A DNA stretch of 6,429 bases, taken from contig JADLEN010000051.1 in assembly GCA_020846105.1 (NCBI GenBank), forward strand, positions 1 to 6,429. Direction: 5' to 3'. The notes beneath the pieces were generated by a model that did no database searches, had not been told where the DNA came from, and was given only the letters and a program-made list of their open reading frames with translations. The DNA comes from Chitinophagaceae bacterium. GTDB lineage: Bacteria > Bacteroidota > Bacteroidia > Chitinophagales > Chitinophagaceae. Below, one piece after another: positions 1 through 6,352 of this stretch (its first letter is position 1; each line of letters starts with the position of its first letter). A program made the translations under genes and the position numbers.

Positions 1-177
1 GTACTTCATTATTGTTTTGTTATTGAGGTTTTGTTCTTTTTGGATATTTAATTGCTGGGTTAGCGTTGTTAATCCTATGGCAGGGTCGGTATCGGCCATG
101 CTGGTAAGCACTGTTTCTATAAGTGCCAGCCTATCGGCAAGGGGCAGCTTTATAATATCATGAAGTAAGTATTGCAT
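1..177 (-). CDS. Partial gene, addiction-module-component-like N-terminus (C-terminus off window)
   Basis: An open frame starts at ATG 175-177 and runs in frame off the left edge, giving 59 residues. It opens MQYLLHDIIKLPLADRLALI and continues ETVLTSMADTDP before a polar stretch rich in Gln and Asn. The pattern 'I-K-L-P-x-x-x-R-L-x-L-I-E-x-x-x-x-S' resembles the N-terminal helices of small putative addiction-module components (the TIGR02574-type antitoxin family), which are usually about 70-80 residues and paired with a RelE/ParE-like toxin. The second half does not match the usual family continuation that I know, so the assignment is tentative. No toxin gene can be seen because the window ends. 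A Bacteroidota-type promoter candidate lies about 100 nt upstream. I am fairly sure this is a coding start and only moderately sure of the family. Confidence 0.55.
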   Translation of the reverse strand, partial: MQYLLHDIIKLPLADRLALIETVLTSMADTDPAIGLTTLTQQLNIQKEQNLNNKTIMKY

Positions 178-277
178 AGAAAATAGGTATGGTCTGAAAA
201 ATATTAATTAAGTAAAAAAATAAAATACTCACTAAAAATCTATACAATAACCGTGCTACAAATCAAAAAATCCATTC

Positions 278-309
278 CAAAAATAAAAAATAAAGACAAA
301 CACACCAAA
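278..309 (-). promoter_or_regulatory. Candidate Bacteroidota promoter for the left-edge gene
   Basis: Read on the minus strand, a -33-type TTTG (306-309) is followed after 20 nt by TATTTTTG (278-285), an exact match to the Bacteroidota -7 consensus TAnnTTTG. Known spacing for this sigma-ABfr promoter type is about 19-20 nt. Transcription would start near position 272 and leave a leader of about 95 nt before the ATG at 177. The region is very AT-rich, so a chance match is possible. Confidence 0.45.
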
Positions 310-376
310 TAAGATAGCGTCTTAATTATAAAATACCATCACAAAAAGCTAATACACCCAAAAACCTTCAACAAAC

Positions 377-437
377 GGGCCTTAATTTCCAACTTCATCC
401 CCCACTTCCCCCACTCAAAACTCCCCCCCAAAGGCCC
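377..437 (-). other. G-run element inside a 7-bp inverted repeat (possible G-quadruplex)
   Basis: On the minus strand there are four G-tracts in order: GGG (435-437), seven G (423-429), five G (408-412) and five G (399-403), separated by 5, 10 and 4 nt. The arms GGGCCTT (377-383) and AAGGCCC (431-437) are perfect inverted repeats; the second arm includes the first G-tract. The element would lie in the transcript 47 nt after the stop of the heptad-repeat gene. A transcription-terminating or RNA-stabilising role is only inference; the 10-nt loop is longer than in canonical quadruplexes. Confidence 0.35.
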
Positions 438-483
438 TATCTCAGCTACTTTTCGGCACTATTCTTATTGTTTTGTCTCTAAG

Positions 484-951
484 CTAGGCACACTGTGTGC
501 TATTGTCCGCTTCATCACCGCTCGCCTTCGCATAATTGGCTATCGGCTTCGTATAATCGGCTATCTCCTTCGTATAATCGGCTATCTCCTTCGTATATTC
601 GGCTATCTCCTTCGTATAACTGGCTATATCCTTCGTATAACTGGCTATCTCCTTCGTATAACTGGCCATATCCTTCGTATATTCGGCTATCTCTTTCGTA
701 TATTCGGCTATCTCCTTCGTATAACTGGCTATATCCTTTGTATAACTGGCCATATCCTTCGTATATTCGGCTATCTCTTTCGTATAACTGGCTATCTCCT
801 TCGTATATTCGTCAAAAATGTCTAATTTGTTTTGGAGTAGGCTTAGGTACGGTTTATGGGAAATATCGCAAGTTCCATTTATCAAAATGACAAATAGGAG
901 ATGACAGAATATTACCAACGAAATTGGCCTGACAGCGCCCCCTAAAAACAT
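484..951 (-). CDS. Hypothetical membrane-anchored or exported heptad-repeat (coiled-coil) protein
   Basis: This is a 155-residue frame from ATG 949-951 to TAG 484-486. Residues 1-28 are hydrophobic after Arg8 (about 10-25, ISLVIFCHLLFVILIN), so they look like a signal sequence or membrane anchor. Cys28 lacks a proper lipobox. From Tyr49 come 13 heptads of the form Y-T-K-E/D-I/M-A-E/S/D, then one degenerate copy (YAKASGD, 140-146) and a short polar tail. With Ile/Met at position a and Tyr at d, every heptad fits a parallel coiled coil with a Lys/Glu surface. Copies vary mostly at third codon positions of this frame, which favours real coding here over the open plus-strand frame. The start lies 43 nt past the tamB stop with no separate promoter seen, so co-transcription is likely. 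I do not recognise a family. The main alternative is a fortuitous frame through a minisatellite. Confidence 0.6.
   Translation of the reverse strand: MFLGGAVRPISLVIFCHLLFVILINGTCDISHKPYLSLLQNKLDIFDEYTKEIASYTKEIAEYTKDMASYTKDIASYTKEIAEYTKEIAEYTKDMASYTKEIASYTKDIASYTKEIAEYTKEIADYTKEIADYTKPIANYAKASGDEADNSTQCA
514..807 (-). repeat. 21-bp tandem repeat (13 units plus one degenerate unit)
   Basis: Thirteen contiguous 21-bp units fill 535-807, and a diverged fourteenth fills 514-534. Each unit encodes one heptad on the minus strand. In order of translation the variable parts are EIAS, EIAE, DMAS, DIAS, EIAE, EIAE, DMAS, EIAS, DIAS, EIAE, EIAD, EIAD, PIAN. Units 11 and 12 are identical. Units 2-3 (745-786) and 6-7 (661-702) form an exact 42-bp duplicate and share a rare synonymous Lys codon. 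There are no spacers, so this is a minisatellite and not a CRISPR array. Confidence 0.95.
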
Positions 952-978
952 GCAATATGATGGGGCGGCGACACGCCC
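936..978 (-). promoter_or_regulatory. Two mutually exclusive GC stems around the heptad gene start
   Basis: In the minus-strand transcript, the bases at 963-967 can pair upstream with 974-978 (5 bp, 6-nt loop). Alternatively 962-967 can pair downstream with 936-941 (6 GC pairs, 20-nt loop). The second stem encloses the start codon of the heptad-repeat gene at 949-951. The tamB stop codon is only 17 nt upstream of the first stem. This arrangement could let tamB translation influence initiation of the next gene, but the stems are short and the idea is inference. Confidence 0.25.
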
Positions 979-994
979 AATTGCAGGTGCGGGC

Positions 995-3900
995 TTATTG
1001 GCCGCTGCGGGCTTTGTTTTGGGCTTGCTGCTCGCGGGCGATGCGCTTTTTGGAGTGGATAAACTCGTAGAAGTTGTCGAAGCTTTTGCGCACAGAGATA
1101 CCTACGCCTTGGCGCAGGATGTTGTAGCCATAAAAAAGGTCGTAGTTGCTAGCGCGAAAGCCTACGAAGCTTACACCACCGTCTGCAGTGATGTGGTATT
1201 GGGCACGAAAGTCGCCGGCGAGGTTGAAGGAGCTTGCAGACTGGTCGGTGGTGGTAGGGCGGCCCCAGTCGTAGGCGCTGCCTATTTGTAGGCTCAGGCG
1301 GTCGTTAAAGTAGTTTTTCTTGAGTCCTAGTTTTACTTGGTTGCGCGTGTCGGTAACGGTGGCGGTGGTGCTGGTGGTGGTGCTAGTGGCGTCTTGGCCA
1401 AAGCTTTTGTATTGTACGAGTACTTGTATTTTTTGGTCACCAAGTAGCTTGTTGAGTGCGGTGGTGAGTAGTGGTGATGCTTGTGAGGCTATGGTTTCGC
1501 CAAGGGTGTTTTTGGCCCCAGTAACGGCTAGTGTGCTGGTGAGGCCTTGGGATGGAATGAAGGAGCCAAGGAAAAGCAGGGAGCTTACTTGGTTGGTAAG
1601 GGCGGTTTGGTCGCTACTGTTTATACGGGTGAGCTCGGCGTAGGCGGTGGTGCCTACGGAGCGTTTTTCGGGTAGTTCTATTTCGTAGTTGAGGTCGGGG
1701 TGCTCTAGGGTACCTGTCATGCGTAGTTTTATGTTTACGGCTTGAGTGGTTTTGGCGTCATCTTCTTCTTTGGTGCCGCTCATGAGTTTTGCTTTGGTAT
1801 CGTCTAGTAGGTCTATAAGGCGGGCGGTGGTGGGGTATGTGGCATCTACGTTTAGGCGTGTGTTAGATATGTTGCCGGCAAAGGCTATGGTGCTACCAGC
1901 GTTTATTTTGAATTCTTTGGAAAGTACATGTCTGTAGGTAAATAGGTAGCGGCCGCGCTCTATGTTGTAGGTGCCAAACATGGAGTAGTCTTCGTTGGCG
2001 GGTACGTTGATACTGAGGTTGCCGTTGCCATTGGCAGATATTTGGTCGCCAGACTTGGGGTCTAGTATCAGGCTCACGTCAATAAGATTGTTGAGCACGG
2101 CAGATATGCGCACGCTTAGTTTGTCTTTTTGTTTGCGGATGATGGTATCTTGTTTGGTTTCGTAAGATTTAAAGCTGATGTAGGTACTGTTGCTGTAGTC
2201 TCCGGCAGCGTTGTAGGGTAGGTATAGTTGCGATTTTTGGGTGGGTGTAGCATTGATGTTGAAGCTGAGGTTGTCTACCCTGCCCGTGATGGTAAAGTTG
2301 GCTTTGGCTATTACGTGTCCATAAAAGAGGTCGTTTTCTAGCTCGCGCAGGTTCACCACTTCAAAGTCGTCGGCAGACAGGCGAAGGTTGAATTGTGGGT
2401 TGCTAAAAGTGTTGAACTTGATATTGCCAGATGCTATGGCTGTGTTTTTATACACATCGTTTATGGCTATGTCGTCTAGCTTTAGCACGTCGCCGTTGAG
2501 GTTTATATTGCCTAGTGGTATGGTGTAGAATGCGCCTGTATAATCTACTTTGGCAGCAATATTGCGCAGCTGCAAACTGCCTTTGAAGTCGGGCTTGCTA
2601 AACCTGCCACCGATACTAACGCTACCATCTATAGTGCCACCAAGCTGGCTTACATAGCCTACGAGTATAGGGCTTAGGGTCTTGGTAGGGAAATTGCTAA
2701 GCTGAAAGCCGCCTTTCAATTGATCTTTACTATCGCTAGCCAATGCTAGTTGGCCGTATGCCACCATCGAGAATTTGTCGTTGTAAATACCGTTGGCATT
2801 ATCGGCTAGTGTCACGGTTTCGGTTTCGCCATCATACACGCCATTTAGTTTTATCAACCCTAGCGAGTCGCCGTAGATTTTCACGCCTACCACTTCTAGG
2901 TTGGCTGCTATTTTTGGCTTCGCAAAAAGCCTATCAAGCACTATTTCGCCGTTGATACGACCTTCGGGCTGGGCGCTGGCCAAGGTGGTGAGGCTGGCTA
3001 GCTGTGCCACATCTAAGTTGTAGGTTTTTATTTTCAGCGGGTTGCCTACCATTGTCGCAGGGCTGCTTATTTCTATTTTTTGCAATCCCGATACCATTTT
3101 CAGGTTTTGCACATTGAGGTATCGCTGGGCATATACCAGGCTGTTGCCGCTAGGTATCTCCCATTTGGCATTATTGATATAAAATTCTGAGGGTGCCAAA
3201 GACATCAACAGCGAATCTTCATTGGCATACACCATGCCCTGCAAGGTGGCCGTGCCATATTGTTGTGCCGACTTGGTATTGATGGCAAACTGTACCGAAT
3301 CGTTGGCTACCCTAGCGTCTATGCTTAGCGAGGTATTGAGCACATTGGCACCTATGACAAAGGAGGCTATGTCGGCTTTGAGTTGTAGAGAGTTATAATT
3401 GCCCTCGCCTTTTACCACGGCATTGCTCAGTTTTAGGTCGGCTATTTTGCCAAAAGGCACCTGTGCGTCTATGTTTAGTTTTTGGGTGCTCGTGTTCAGA
3501 TTGCCGCTCAGTTTGGCATTGTCAAAACCACTCAGTACTTTGGTAAAAGCCAGTAGCAAATCGTTGACCTCACGGGTTTCTATGTCAAAGTTTAGGTTTT
3601 GGTCGGCGGCTATACGCTCTGGGCTTTTTATATAATTGGGTAAATATTTGCTGAGGTAAAATTGCATAGAATTGGGTATCTCGCTCAGCAAAAACTGTCC
3701 ATTGATTTTTGCACTTAAGAGGTTACTTTCAATATCTAGATTTTTGCCACCTTCGTTGGTGTAAGCATTAATGTTGATAGAGTCTAGGTCCATCCTTTGT
3801 TTGTGCCTGTTGAGGTTTATGTTGTAGAGCTTGGCCGTGCCTATAAAATCGTCAATGTTGTGGCCAGCACAGTTCAGGTCAAAATCGGCAGTGAGTGTAG

Positions 3901-5767
3901 TGGGTGCGGCTACAAAATGCAATGCTCGCAGGTCGCTACTGAGCAAATTGGCTGTGGCGTTTACTTTTATTTCATCTTCATTAAGGTCTATACTACCATA
4001 AAAACCCATAGACAAGTTGCTGTCATTTATCAGCAGCGAGCCATCAAATTTGTTTTTATCAAAGACCCCATCGGCTATAATGTTGCGGTAGGTGTAGCCG
4101 TTAAATGTAAAGGCATCGAAGGTAGATTTTGCATTGATATGAAAACCATCTGCGTCGAAACTTGCACCCTCTAGCTCGGCATCAAAGGTAGTTTTGCCCA
4201 GGCTAGGCTGATTCAAAAACCGTCCTGCATCAAAACCCTCGGACTTGAAAACGCCCGAGTAGGTAGGCTGCGCCGTTTCGGGCAATTTCATTTTCATGTC
4301 GGCAGCTATATTGCCAAGGTTGGTAGTGAGTGTGCCTTTAGCGGCAAAGTCGCTGAGTAGGCCTGTAAAGCTACCTTTGAAATAAGCATAATCTACTGCT
4401 TGCAAGGTTATATTAGGATTGTCTTTGAGCATTGGCGCATAGCGCAGCACCGAGTTGCCGGTAGTAAAGATTTCACCATTCTGAAAATCAAAAATACTCA
4501 CATCCACATCGGGCAAGCCCGTAATGCGTAGGTCGCCTTTTACCGTACTATAGCCATCGGTAATGTCTAGGTTTTGAGCAAACAATGCATCCACCGTGCC
4601 GCCACCCTTGCCCGATACTTTACAAATACCTACAGGTAGCTGGCGTAGTTGGGGGGCAAAATAAGCGATATCCTTCGGGTCTATTTTAGCATTTACAAGG
4701 CGAGCATCCATGCGCACCTTGCGTATATAATCTGTAAAGTCGGGAAAACGCTCATAGTGCATGGCATAGTAGTTGCCTAGCGTGCTGTTGTTGGTTTGCA
4801 ACAGTAGGTCGCGGCATATAGAGGCTCTTGGCGATACACTCACAATACTTTGCATTTGTTTTACCTCAAAACCACTGCGCTCTAATGCGCTAAAATGCTC
4901 CATCCTGGCACGCAGGGTATCGCATACTATACGCAAGTCTAGTATTTCGGCATTCAGCCGAGACACTTCTATATATTCTGGGTCAAATTCGTTGGGATAA
5001 GGCTTTCCTTCTTTGTTCACAAACCGAAAATGGCAATCGTCTAATTTTATACTGCCCATATTCACCGTCCATTCATCGGGGTTGAAAGCCGTAGTGTCTA
5101 TCACCATCGGTTTTTTTGGTGTTGGGGGCTTGCCACCTTTGTAGTCGCGTAGGCGTATCGACGAGTTTGCAAGGTCTATCCGCGACACCACTATGGCTTT
5201 CTTCGTAAAATCTATTTCTTCTACATTCGTAAGCAAGCTACCAATATCTATATCATAGTCGTAGCCCGTCCAAGCATCATCCATCCGCACGCGCACATTG
5301 TCTAGCATTAGCTTTTCTAGGTCTAGCTCCACCGAGCCGCTCTGCTTGGGCTTGGTGCTTTTGGGCGAGGCAAATGCATCTTCTATAAAAGCATAGTTCC
5401 AGGCGGGGCTAGTAGCCATGCGCTGCAAGTTTATAAAAGCATTGTTGAGGCCCACATAGTGCAGCACTGGCGTGGTGGGTTTCAGAAAAAACCAATCCGT
5501 TATCCGCAGCTCCACCTTGCCTATATAGGCCAGCGTATCTTGGTGATGATCTTCAATATACAAGCCCTCTAGCAGCACATGGTTTAGCAGTTCTATCCGC
5601 ACGTTTTGTACCGCCACTTTGGTTTTTAGTTTGTCGGCTAGCATGGTGCTGGCCTTCTGGGCAAGGTAGGTTTGCACGCTACTCATATTTACCAATACCA
5701 GAAATACCGTAATAAGCCCTAGCAGGCTCAGCAGTATATTTCGTAGTATTCGCAATAGTTTTTGCAT
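995..5767 (-). CDS. tamB: TamB-domain (AsmA-like) translocation/assembly module protein
   Basis: This is a 1590-residue protein from ATG 5765-5767 to TAA 995-997. A basic N-terminus (MQKLLRILRN) and one hydrophobic helix at about 11-27 anchor it in the inner membrane, with the rest in the periplasm. An AsmA-like segment follows (about 30-200), then a long body of alternating beta strands. From about 1048 it has typical TamB strand motifs (GSVSIGGRFSKPDFKGSLQL). The conserved C-terminal TamB/DUF490 domain covers about 1150-1570, including FGTYNIERGRYLFT (from 1264) and VDATYPTTARLIDLL. In proteobacteria TamB works with the outer-membrane protein TamA, and with YhdP and YdbH it moves phospholipids to the outer membrane along a hydrophobic groove. 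The length is normal for Bacteroidota homologues and exceeds E. coli TamB (about 1259). No TamA/BamA-like partner is in the window. Two oddities are a Ser/Thr-rich insert (about 1462-1472) and a basic 22-residue C-terminal tail. Confidence 0.93.
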   Translation of the reverse strand: MQKLLRILRNILLSLLGLITVFLVLVNMSSVQTYLAQKASTMLADKLKTKVAVQNVRIELLNHVLLEGLYIEDHHQDTLAYIGKVELRITDWFFLKPTTPVLHYVGLNNAFINLQRMATSPAWNYAFIEDAFASPKSTKPKQSGSVELDLEKLMLDNVRVRMDDAWTGYDYDIDIGSLLTNVEEIDFTKKAIVVSRIDLANSSIRLRDYKGGKPPTPKKPMVIDTTAFNPDEWTVNMGSIKLDDCHFRFVNKEGKPYPNEFDPEYIEVSRLNAEILDLRIVCDTLRARMEHFSALERSGFEVKQMQSIVSVSPRASICRDLLLQTNNSTLGNYYAMHYERFPDFTDYIRKVRMDARLVNAKIDPKDIAYFAPQLRQLPVGICKVSGKGGGTVDALFAQNLDITDGYSTVKGDLRITGLPDVDVSIFDFQNGEIFTTGNSVLRYAPMLKDNPNITLQAVDYAYFKGSFTGLLSDFAAKGTLTTNLGNIAADMKMKLPETAQPTYSGVFKSEGFDAGRFLNQPSLGKTTFDAELEGASFDADGFHINAKSTFDAFTFNGYTYRNIIADGVFDKNKFDGSLLINDSNLSMGFYGSIDLNEDEIKVNATANLLSSDLRALHFVAAPTTLTADFDLNCAGHNIDDFIGTAKLYNINLNRHKQRMDLDSININAYTNEGGKNLDIESNLLSAKINGQFLLSEIPNSMQFYLSKYLPNYIKSPERIAADQNLNFDIETREVNDLLLAFTKVLSGFDNAKLSGNLNTSTQKLNIDAQVPFGKIADLKLSNAVVKGEGNYNSLQLKADIASFVIGANVLNTSLSIDARVANDSVQFAINTKSAQQYGTATLQGMVYANEDSLLMSLAPSEFYINNAKWEIPSGNSLVYAQRYLNVQNLKMVSGLQKIEISSPATMVGNPLKIKTYNLDVAQLASLTTLASAQPEGRINGEIVLDRLFAKPKIAANLEVVGVKIYGDSLGLIKLNGVYDGETETVTLADNANGIYNDKFSMVAYGQLALASDSKDQLKGGFQLSNFPTKTLSPILVGYVSQLGGTIDGSVSIGGRFSKPDFKGSLQLRNIAAKVDYTGAFYTIPLGNINLNGDVLKLDDIAINDVYKNTAIASGNIKFNTFSNPQFNLRLSADDFEVVNLRELENDLFYGHVIAKANFTITGRVDNLSFNINATPTQKSQLYLPYNAAGDYSNSTYISFKSYETKQDTIIRKQKDKLSVRISAVLNNLIDVSLILDPKSGDQISANGNGNLSINVPANEDYSMFGTYNIERGRYLFTYRHVLSKEFKINAGSTIAFAGNISNTRLNVDATYPTTARLIDLLDDTKAKLMSGTKEEDDAKTTQAVNIKLRMTGTLEHPDLNYEIELPEKRSVGTTAYAELTRINSSDQTALTNQVSSLLFLGSFIPSQGLTSTLAVTGAKNTLGETIASQASPLLTTALNKLLGDQKIQVLVQYKSFGQDATSTTTSTTATVTDTRNQVKLGLKKNYFNDRLSLQIGSAYDWGRPTTTDQSASSFNLAGDFRAQYHITADGGVSFVGFRASNYDLFYGYNILRQGVGISVRKSFDNFYEFIHSKKRIAREQQAQNKARSGQ

Positions 5768-5780
5768 AAGTATAATGCCA

Positions 5781-5788
5781 CAAATATA
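5781..5788 (-). promoter_or_regulatory. Candidate -7 element upstream of tamB
   Basis: On the minus strand the sequence is TATATTTG, an exact TAnnTTTG match 13 nt upstream of the tamB ATG. The transcript would start only about 7-8 nt before the start codon. The nearest TTTG upstream (5817-5820) is 28 nt away, which is too far for a normal -33 element, so only the -7 half is supported. Confidence 0.35.
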
Positions 5789-5848
5789 AGTTCATAGCAG
5801 CGATAATAGTATTTACCAAAACCTAAAATTTTGCGCAGCCAGCATTTC

Positions 5849-5889
5849 ATGCACTAAGCCCCGACAATCGTTGCCGAGGCTTAGTGTAT
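5849..5889 (-). terminator. Long stem-loop 3' of the small secreted-protein gene
   Basis: CACTAAGCC (5852-5860) and GGCTTAGTG (5878-5886) are perfect 9-bp arms. The stem extends outward through a G-T pair and two A-T pairs, and inward through CG and CAA/TTG pairs to a 3-nt loop. It begins 16 nt after the stop of the gene at 5906-6277 and separates that gene from tamB. On the minus strand no T-run follows the stem. On the plus strand a T-run (5899-5904) follows about 9 nt later. It may act as a terminator or a 3'-end processing and stability stem; the type is uncertain but the structure is clear. Confidence 0.45.
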
Positions 5890-5905
5890 TATTCCCTATT
5901 TTTTC

Positions 5906-6277
5906 TTAAAAACCTATATTAATTCTTACCCTTGGCCTAGCCACAACTACTCTAGGGGCGGGCGCATAGTAGCGAGCTGGCTGGTACACTACAGGCTGGC
6001 AATAGTTGGCAGGGCGGCGATAGTTGCGCGCTCTACGGTTGTAGTTGTTGCAGGCGCAGTTGTTGCCATTGTATCGGCCATTATTGTTGCCATAATGCTG
6101 GCAGCCATTTTGGTGGCCGTGGCCTCTATTTCTGTTATAGTTATTATTGTTGTTGTTGTTGTTGTATTGACCATGACCACGATTGTTACCGTTGTTGCCT
6201 CCACGGCCTTGGGCCATACCTTGGCTAGCAGTAGCCATCAATAAAGCAAAGAATACAAAGAAGATGCTGTTTTTCAT
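5906..6277 (-). CDS. Small secreted Asn/Gly-rich protein with Cys/His
   Basis: This is a 123-residue protein. The ATG at 6275-6277 is chosen because it begins a textbook signal peptide, MKNSIFFVFFALLMATASQG followed by MAQ, with likely cleavage after AQ at residue 23. An upstream in-frame ATG (6385) would bury that signal. The mature part has three zones: a Gly/Asn/His-rich zone (24-58) with eight consecutive Asn (39-46); a zone with Cys59, His61, Cys74, Cys76 and repeated Asn/Gly (59-79); and an Arg/Tyr/Pro/Val tail (80-123) ending RVRINIGF. The tail's 'PVVYQPARYYAPAPRVVVARPRV' style is common in small secreted Bacteroidota proteins of unknown role. The Cys and His residues could bind metal or form disulfides, which is inference. 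A stem-loop follows the stop. I do not recognise a named family. Confidence 0.8.
   Translation of the reverse strand: MKNSIFFVFFALLMATASQGMAQGRGGNNGNNRGHGQYNNNNNNNNYNRNRGHGHQNGCQHYGNNNGRYNGNNCACNNYNRRARNYRRPANYCQPVVYQPARYYAPAPRVVVARPRVRINIGF
6147..6164. repeat. TTG/CAA trinucleotide microsatellite (6 copies)
   Basis: Six perfect TTG copies on the plus strand, flanked by two TTA triplets at 6141-6146, lie in the small secreted-protein gene and underlie its eight-Asn run (codons at 6140-6163). Because the unit is three bases, gain or loss of copies would change the Asn count without breaking the frame. Confidence 0.9.
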
Positions 6278-6352
6278 AATCCAAAATTTAATGCGTGAAA
6301 AAAGAAATTGATTTACTTGTTGTGCACCTCCATCAGACCAGCATAGCAAGCC

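Larger units (their letters stand above)
178..483. other. 306-nt intergenic spacer, AT-rich with a C/G-run block
   Basis: I see no supported gene here. The part next to the left-edge gene (about 178-360) is strongly AT-rich with A-runs and holds the candidate promoter. The part next to the heptad-repeat gene (about 377-437) is different in composition: it carries runs of 5, 5, 7 and 3 C on the plus strand, with a 7-bp inverted repeat around it. No tRNA-like or rRNA-like structure and no convincing intrinsic terminator was recognised. Confidence 0.6.

Noticed and set aside
514..807. CRISPR array
   Set aside because: Units of 21 bp are directly contiguous with no unique spacers, and no cas genes are present.
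495..890. Plus-strand open frame with SYNRLSP/SYNWLYP heptads
   Set aside because: It is the antisense reading of the 21-bp array, open only because the unit is a multiple of three and lacks stops. It has Pro in every heptad, no signal sequence, and the unit differences do not fall at its third codon positions.
962..978. Intrinsic terminator between tamB and the heptad gene
   Set aside because: The 5-bp stem is short and the only T-run (five T) lies more than 10 nt beyond it, inside the next gene.
950..1291. Plus-strand frame of 113 residues rich in Ala/Val/Gly
   Set aside because: It is antisense to the conserved C-terminal part of tamB; its composition follows from the complementary codons.
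1320..5000. Several plus-strand frames of 63-125 residues inside tamB (for example 3797-4174)
   Set aside because: All lie antisense to one continuous, family-typical 1590-residue protein and show no domain or signal of their own.
5989..6204. Thr/Ala-rich minus-strand frame of 71 residues
   Set aside because: It is a shifted reading of the Asn codon repeats in the small secreted-protein gene; the other frame has a clear signal peptide.
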